Shown here piece by piece: positions 14,257 to 15,578 of a stretch of 15,578 bases of DNA; positions within the stretch are counted from its first letter, which is position 1; the number at the start of each line of letters is the position of its first letter. A model generated the notes under the pieces. That model had not been told where the DNA came from. It saw nothing but the letters and a program-made list of their open reading frames with translations, and searched no databases. This stretch comes from Mageeibacillus sp. UBA1255 (GTDB lineage: Bacteria; Bacillota; Clostridia; UBA1212; UBA1255), in the NCBI GenBank assembly GCA_002308795.1, contig DBVV01000132.1, positions 1 through 15,578 on the forward strand. The letters are read 5' to 3'. The position numbers and the translations under genes were made by a program.

Positions 14257-14787
14257 TTAAGGTGTGCCCATAAACTCCGAACTGCCAAGGATCAGGCGGG
14301 TGATCGCCCCCGAATCATCGACGGAAACAATGAGAAAGCAGGAGGAATTGTCCAGAAAATATGTATAATCGCTTCCGGAATGCGAGCTCAGGGAGTAGGG
14401 GGTAGCGTCGATGGAAGAAAGCGCATCGCCCGGACGGATGCCCCTAATTGTAGCGAAAGAAGGAGAAGACAGCTTGATATTGCCCACAACATGCGCGGAA
14501 TCGCCGCTCGGGTAGAGGGTCAGCGAGAAACCGTCGTATGAGAGGTTGATATCGGTGCCGACGGCGATGCAGCTCTGGCTTTCCTGGCGGCGCACCGGTT
14601 CGCCGAGGCGCGCGGTCAATTCAGTTTCGTTCTCAAAAACATCGCCGATGGCTATGGAGAACGACTCGCTGAGGACAATGCCGTCTGTGTGGTCCCGGTT
14701 AGTTCTGCCGGGGACGCAGGCCGGAAGCAGCGTCAGGATGGCGGCGGTTAAAAACAGCACGATCGCGGAGCAGGATATCTTTTTCAT
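14257..14787 (-). CDS. Small predicted lipoprotein, two-lobed, function unknown
   Basis: A 176-residue exported protein if started at the ATG at 14787, which has AAGAGGG eight bases upstream (14796-14802) and gives a compact signal peptide MKKISCSAIVLF ending in the lipobox LLPAC (Cys at 24). A start at 14823 would add MKKRTEKKRADN, but its AAGAGGG sits only three bases from the ATG. The mature part seems to have two similar halves, each starting with G-D and a small helix-like stretch (GDVFENETELTARLGEP and GIRPGDALSSIDATP) and followed by beta strands. This recalls SmpA/BamE or BLIP-type folds, though I cannot confirm it. It lies downstream of argH in the same direction and may be co-transcribed. 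The stop TAA touches the stop of the plus-strand gene. Confidence 0.7.
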   Translation of the reverse strand: MKKISCSAIVLFLTAAILTLLPACVPGRTNRDHTDGIVLSESFSIAIGDVFENETELTARLGEPVRRQESQSCIAVGTDINLSYDGFSLTLYPSGDSAHVVGNIKLSSPSFATIRGIRPGDALSSIDATPYSLSSHSGSDYTYFLDNSSCFLIVSVDDSGAITRLILGSSEFMGTP

Positions 14788-14795
14788 GTTGTCAG

Positions 14796-14802
14796 CCCTC
14801 TT
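14796..14802 (-). promoter_or_regulatory. Shine-Dalgarno site that favours the inner start of the small lipoprotein
   Basis: The minus strand reads AAGAGGG, eight bases before the ATG at 14787. The same heptamer, and a related AAGAGGA, also occur around the outer ATG at 14823, so the region carries three AAGAGG copies within about 40 bases. Spacing favours the inner start. Confidence 0.5.
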
Positions 14803-14829
14803 TTTTTCAGTCCTCTTTTTCATATGCCC

Positions 14830-14890
14830 TCTTATTTGTGATCTTATGATTTTATGATCTTATGATCTCAAGATTTCTTATTTATGATCT
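14830..14890. repeat. Octamer array and 15-base direct repeat at the end of argH
   Basis: Five octamers fill 14838-14877, with consensus AAGATCAT on the minus strand (ATGATCTT on plus). The units differ by up to three bases. A larger direct repeat flanks and overlaps the array: TCTTATTTGTGATCT (14830-14844) and TCTTATTTATGATCT (14876-14890), one mismatch apart. The right copy encodes the last residues of ArgH, and the array covers its stop codon (14868-14870). The left copy provides the leader just before the outer start of the small lipoprotein. Confidence 0.7.
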
Positions 14891-15578
14891 CACGGACGGC
14901 GGCGATCTGCGCAGAGACGGATGCGACAGACGTTCCGCCTTCACTCACACGGCGGTTAACGCACGCCTCCATATCTATTGCCGCGAACACGTCCTCATCG
15001 AACGACTCTGAAAACTGCCTGTATTCATCAATTGACAGCGATTCGAGCGTCTTCCCGTTTTGAATGCAATAAGCCACGATCCTGCCCGAGATCTTGTACG
15101 CGTCGCGGAACGCCATGCCGCGACCGACGAGATAGTCCGCAAGGTCGGTGGCGTTGATGAAACCCTCGCCGGCAGCAGTGCGCATACGGTCAGGGCGCGC
15201 GGACATTGTCCGTATCATGCCTTCGGTGATGCCGAGACAAGAAAGCGCCGTATCGCACGCATCGAAGATCAGTTCCTTGTCCTCTTGCATATCCTTGTTG
15301 TATGCGAGAGGGAGGCCCTTCAGCATCGTCAGCAGCGCCATCAGATCGCCGTAGACACGCCCTGTCTTTCCGCGCACGAGCTCAGCCATATCAGGATTCT
15401 TCTTCTGAGGCATTATTGACGATCCCGTCGTGTACGCGTCGGAAAGCGACACGAAACCGAATTCCCACGAAGACCATAACACAAGTTCTTCAGAAAGGCG
15501 GGAGAGGTGCATCATCGTTATCGCGAGCGCAGAGGCAAGTTCTAAGCAGAAGTCGCGGTCGGAGACGCCGTCGATCGA
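14868..15578 (-). CDS. argH: Argininosuccinate lyase, C-terminal part (gene continues past the window)
   Basis: The last 236 residues of argininosuccinate lyase, which splits argininosuccinate into arginine and fumarate in the final step of arginine synthesis. The gene is open to the right-hand edge. The codons before the first Met at 15515 read SIDGVSDRDFCLELAS, which matches the conserved (N)S-x-D-x-VSDRDF segment, so 15515 is not the start. The fumarase/aspartase-family signature GSSIMPQKKNPD and the catalytic-loop serine it contains follow. YNKDMQEDKE and the helix-rich C-terminal domain with TDLADYLVGRGMAFRDAY are also typical. The enzyme is a cytoplasmic homotetramer. The coding end overlaps an octamer repeat array, so the last few residues (REIINKKS) may vary among strains. 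Confidence 0.97.
   Translation of the reverse strand, partial: SIDGVSDRDFCLELASALAITMMHLSRLSEELVLWSSWEFGFVSLSDAYTTGSSIMPQKKNPDMAELVRGKTGRVYGDLMALLTMLKGLPLAYNKDMQEDKELIFDACDTALSCLGITEGMIRTMSARPDRMRTAAGEGFINATDLADYLVGRGMAFRDAYKISGRIVAYCIQNGKTLESLSIDEYRQFSESFDEDVFAAIDMEACVNRRVSEGGTSVASVSAQIAAVREIINKKS

Overview
This window looks like part of a chromosome from an uncultured or gut-type Bacillota (Clostridia-like) bacterium. The evidence is indirect. Signals with strong AGGAGG-type Shine-Dalgarno sites are common, three genes and possibly a fourth encode lipobox-type signal peptides, mltG is followed directly by a TrmR-type methyltransferase as in Bacillus subtilis (yrrL-yrrM), and a Pro/Thr-rich TDAP/TEAP stalk of a kind common in gut Clostridia is present. 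No taxonomic marker allows a firmer statement. Most of the DNA has balanced base composition and is densely packed with minus-strand genes. The stretch 13138-14256 is visibly more AT-rich.

Layout, read in the direction of transcription on the minus strand from right to left. (1) 15578-14257: the 3' part of argH (argininosuccinate lyase), then a small lipoprotein gene. The two are separated by short imperfect octamer repeats. (2) 14256-13513: one plus-strand gene for a probable PD-(D/E)XK-fold nuclease-like protein, convergent with the lipoprotein gene and with no base between the stop codons. (3) 13512-13138: a 375-base gene-free stretch with repeats, a hairpin and a very good sigma-70-type promoter that fires leftwards. 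(4) 13137-4393: five tightly packed genes: a four-domain lipoprotein, a GH2 beta-galactosidase, an orphan zinc/manganese-type ABC substrate-binding lipoprotein, a SanA/YdcF-type membrane protein, and a lipoprotein that joins FG-GAP repeats to a GH43-like propeller. (5) 4392-94: housekeeping genes typA/bipA, mltG and trmR, probably served by a second good promoter at 4385-4413 inside the end of the preceding gene. (6) 93-1: a tandem heptamer array that starts flush at the trmR stop codon.

How they work together: block 5 is conserved cell-wall and translation housekeeping. Block 4 is the accessory part: one apparent transcription unit combining surface lipoproteins, a cytoplasmic beta-galactosidase and a metal-binding protein without its own permease or ATPase. 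Gene spacings (22, -4, 16 and -13 bases) support co-transcription, but the sequence does not show a shared function. The most worthwhile points are the mixed five-gene unit and its promoter with a built-in palindrome, the 2+2 internally duplicated lipoprotein, the FG-GAP/propeller fusion, the standalone nuclease-like gene, and three kinds of short tandem repeat at gene ends and starts. I did not see a CRISPR array, tRNA, rRNA, transposase, phage gene or clear rho-independent terminator.
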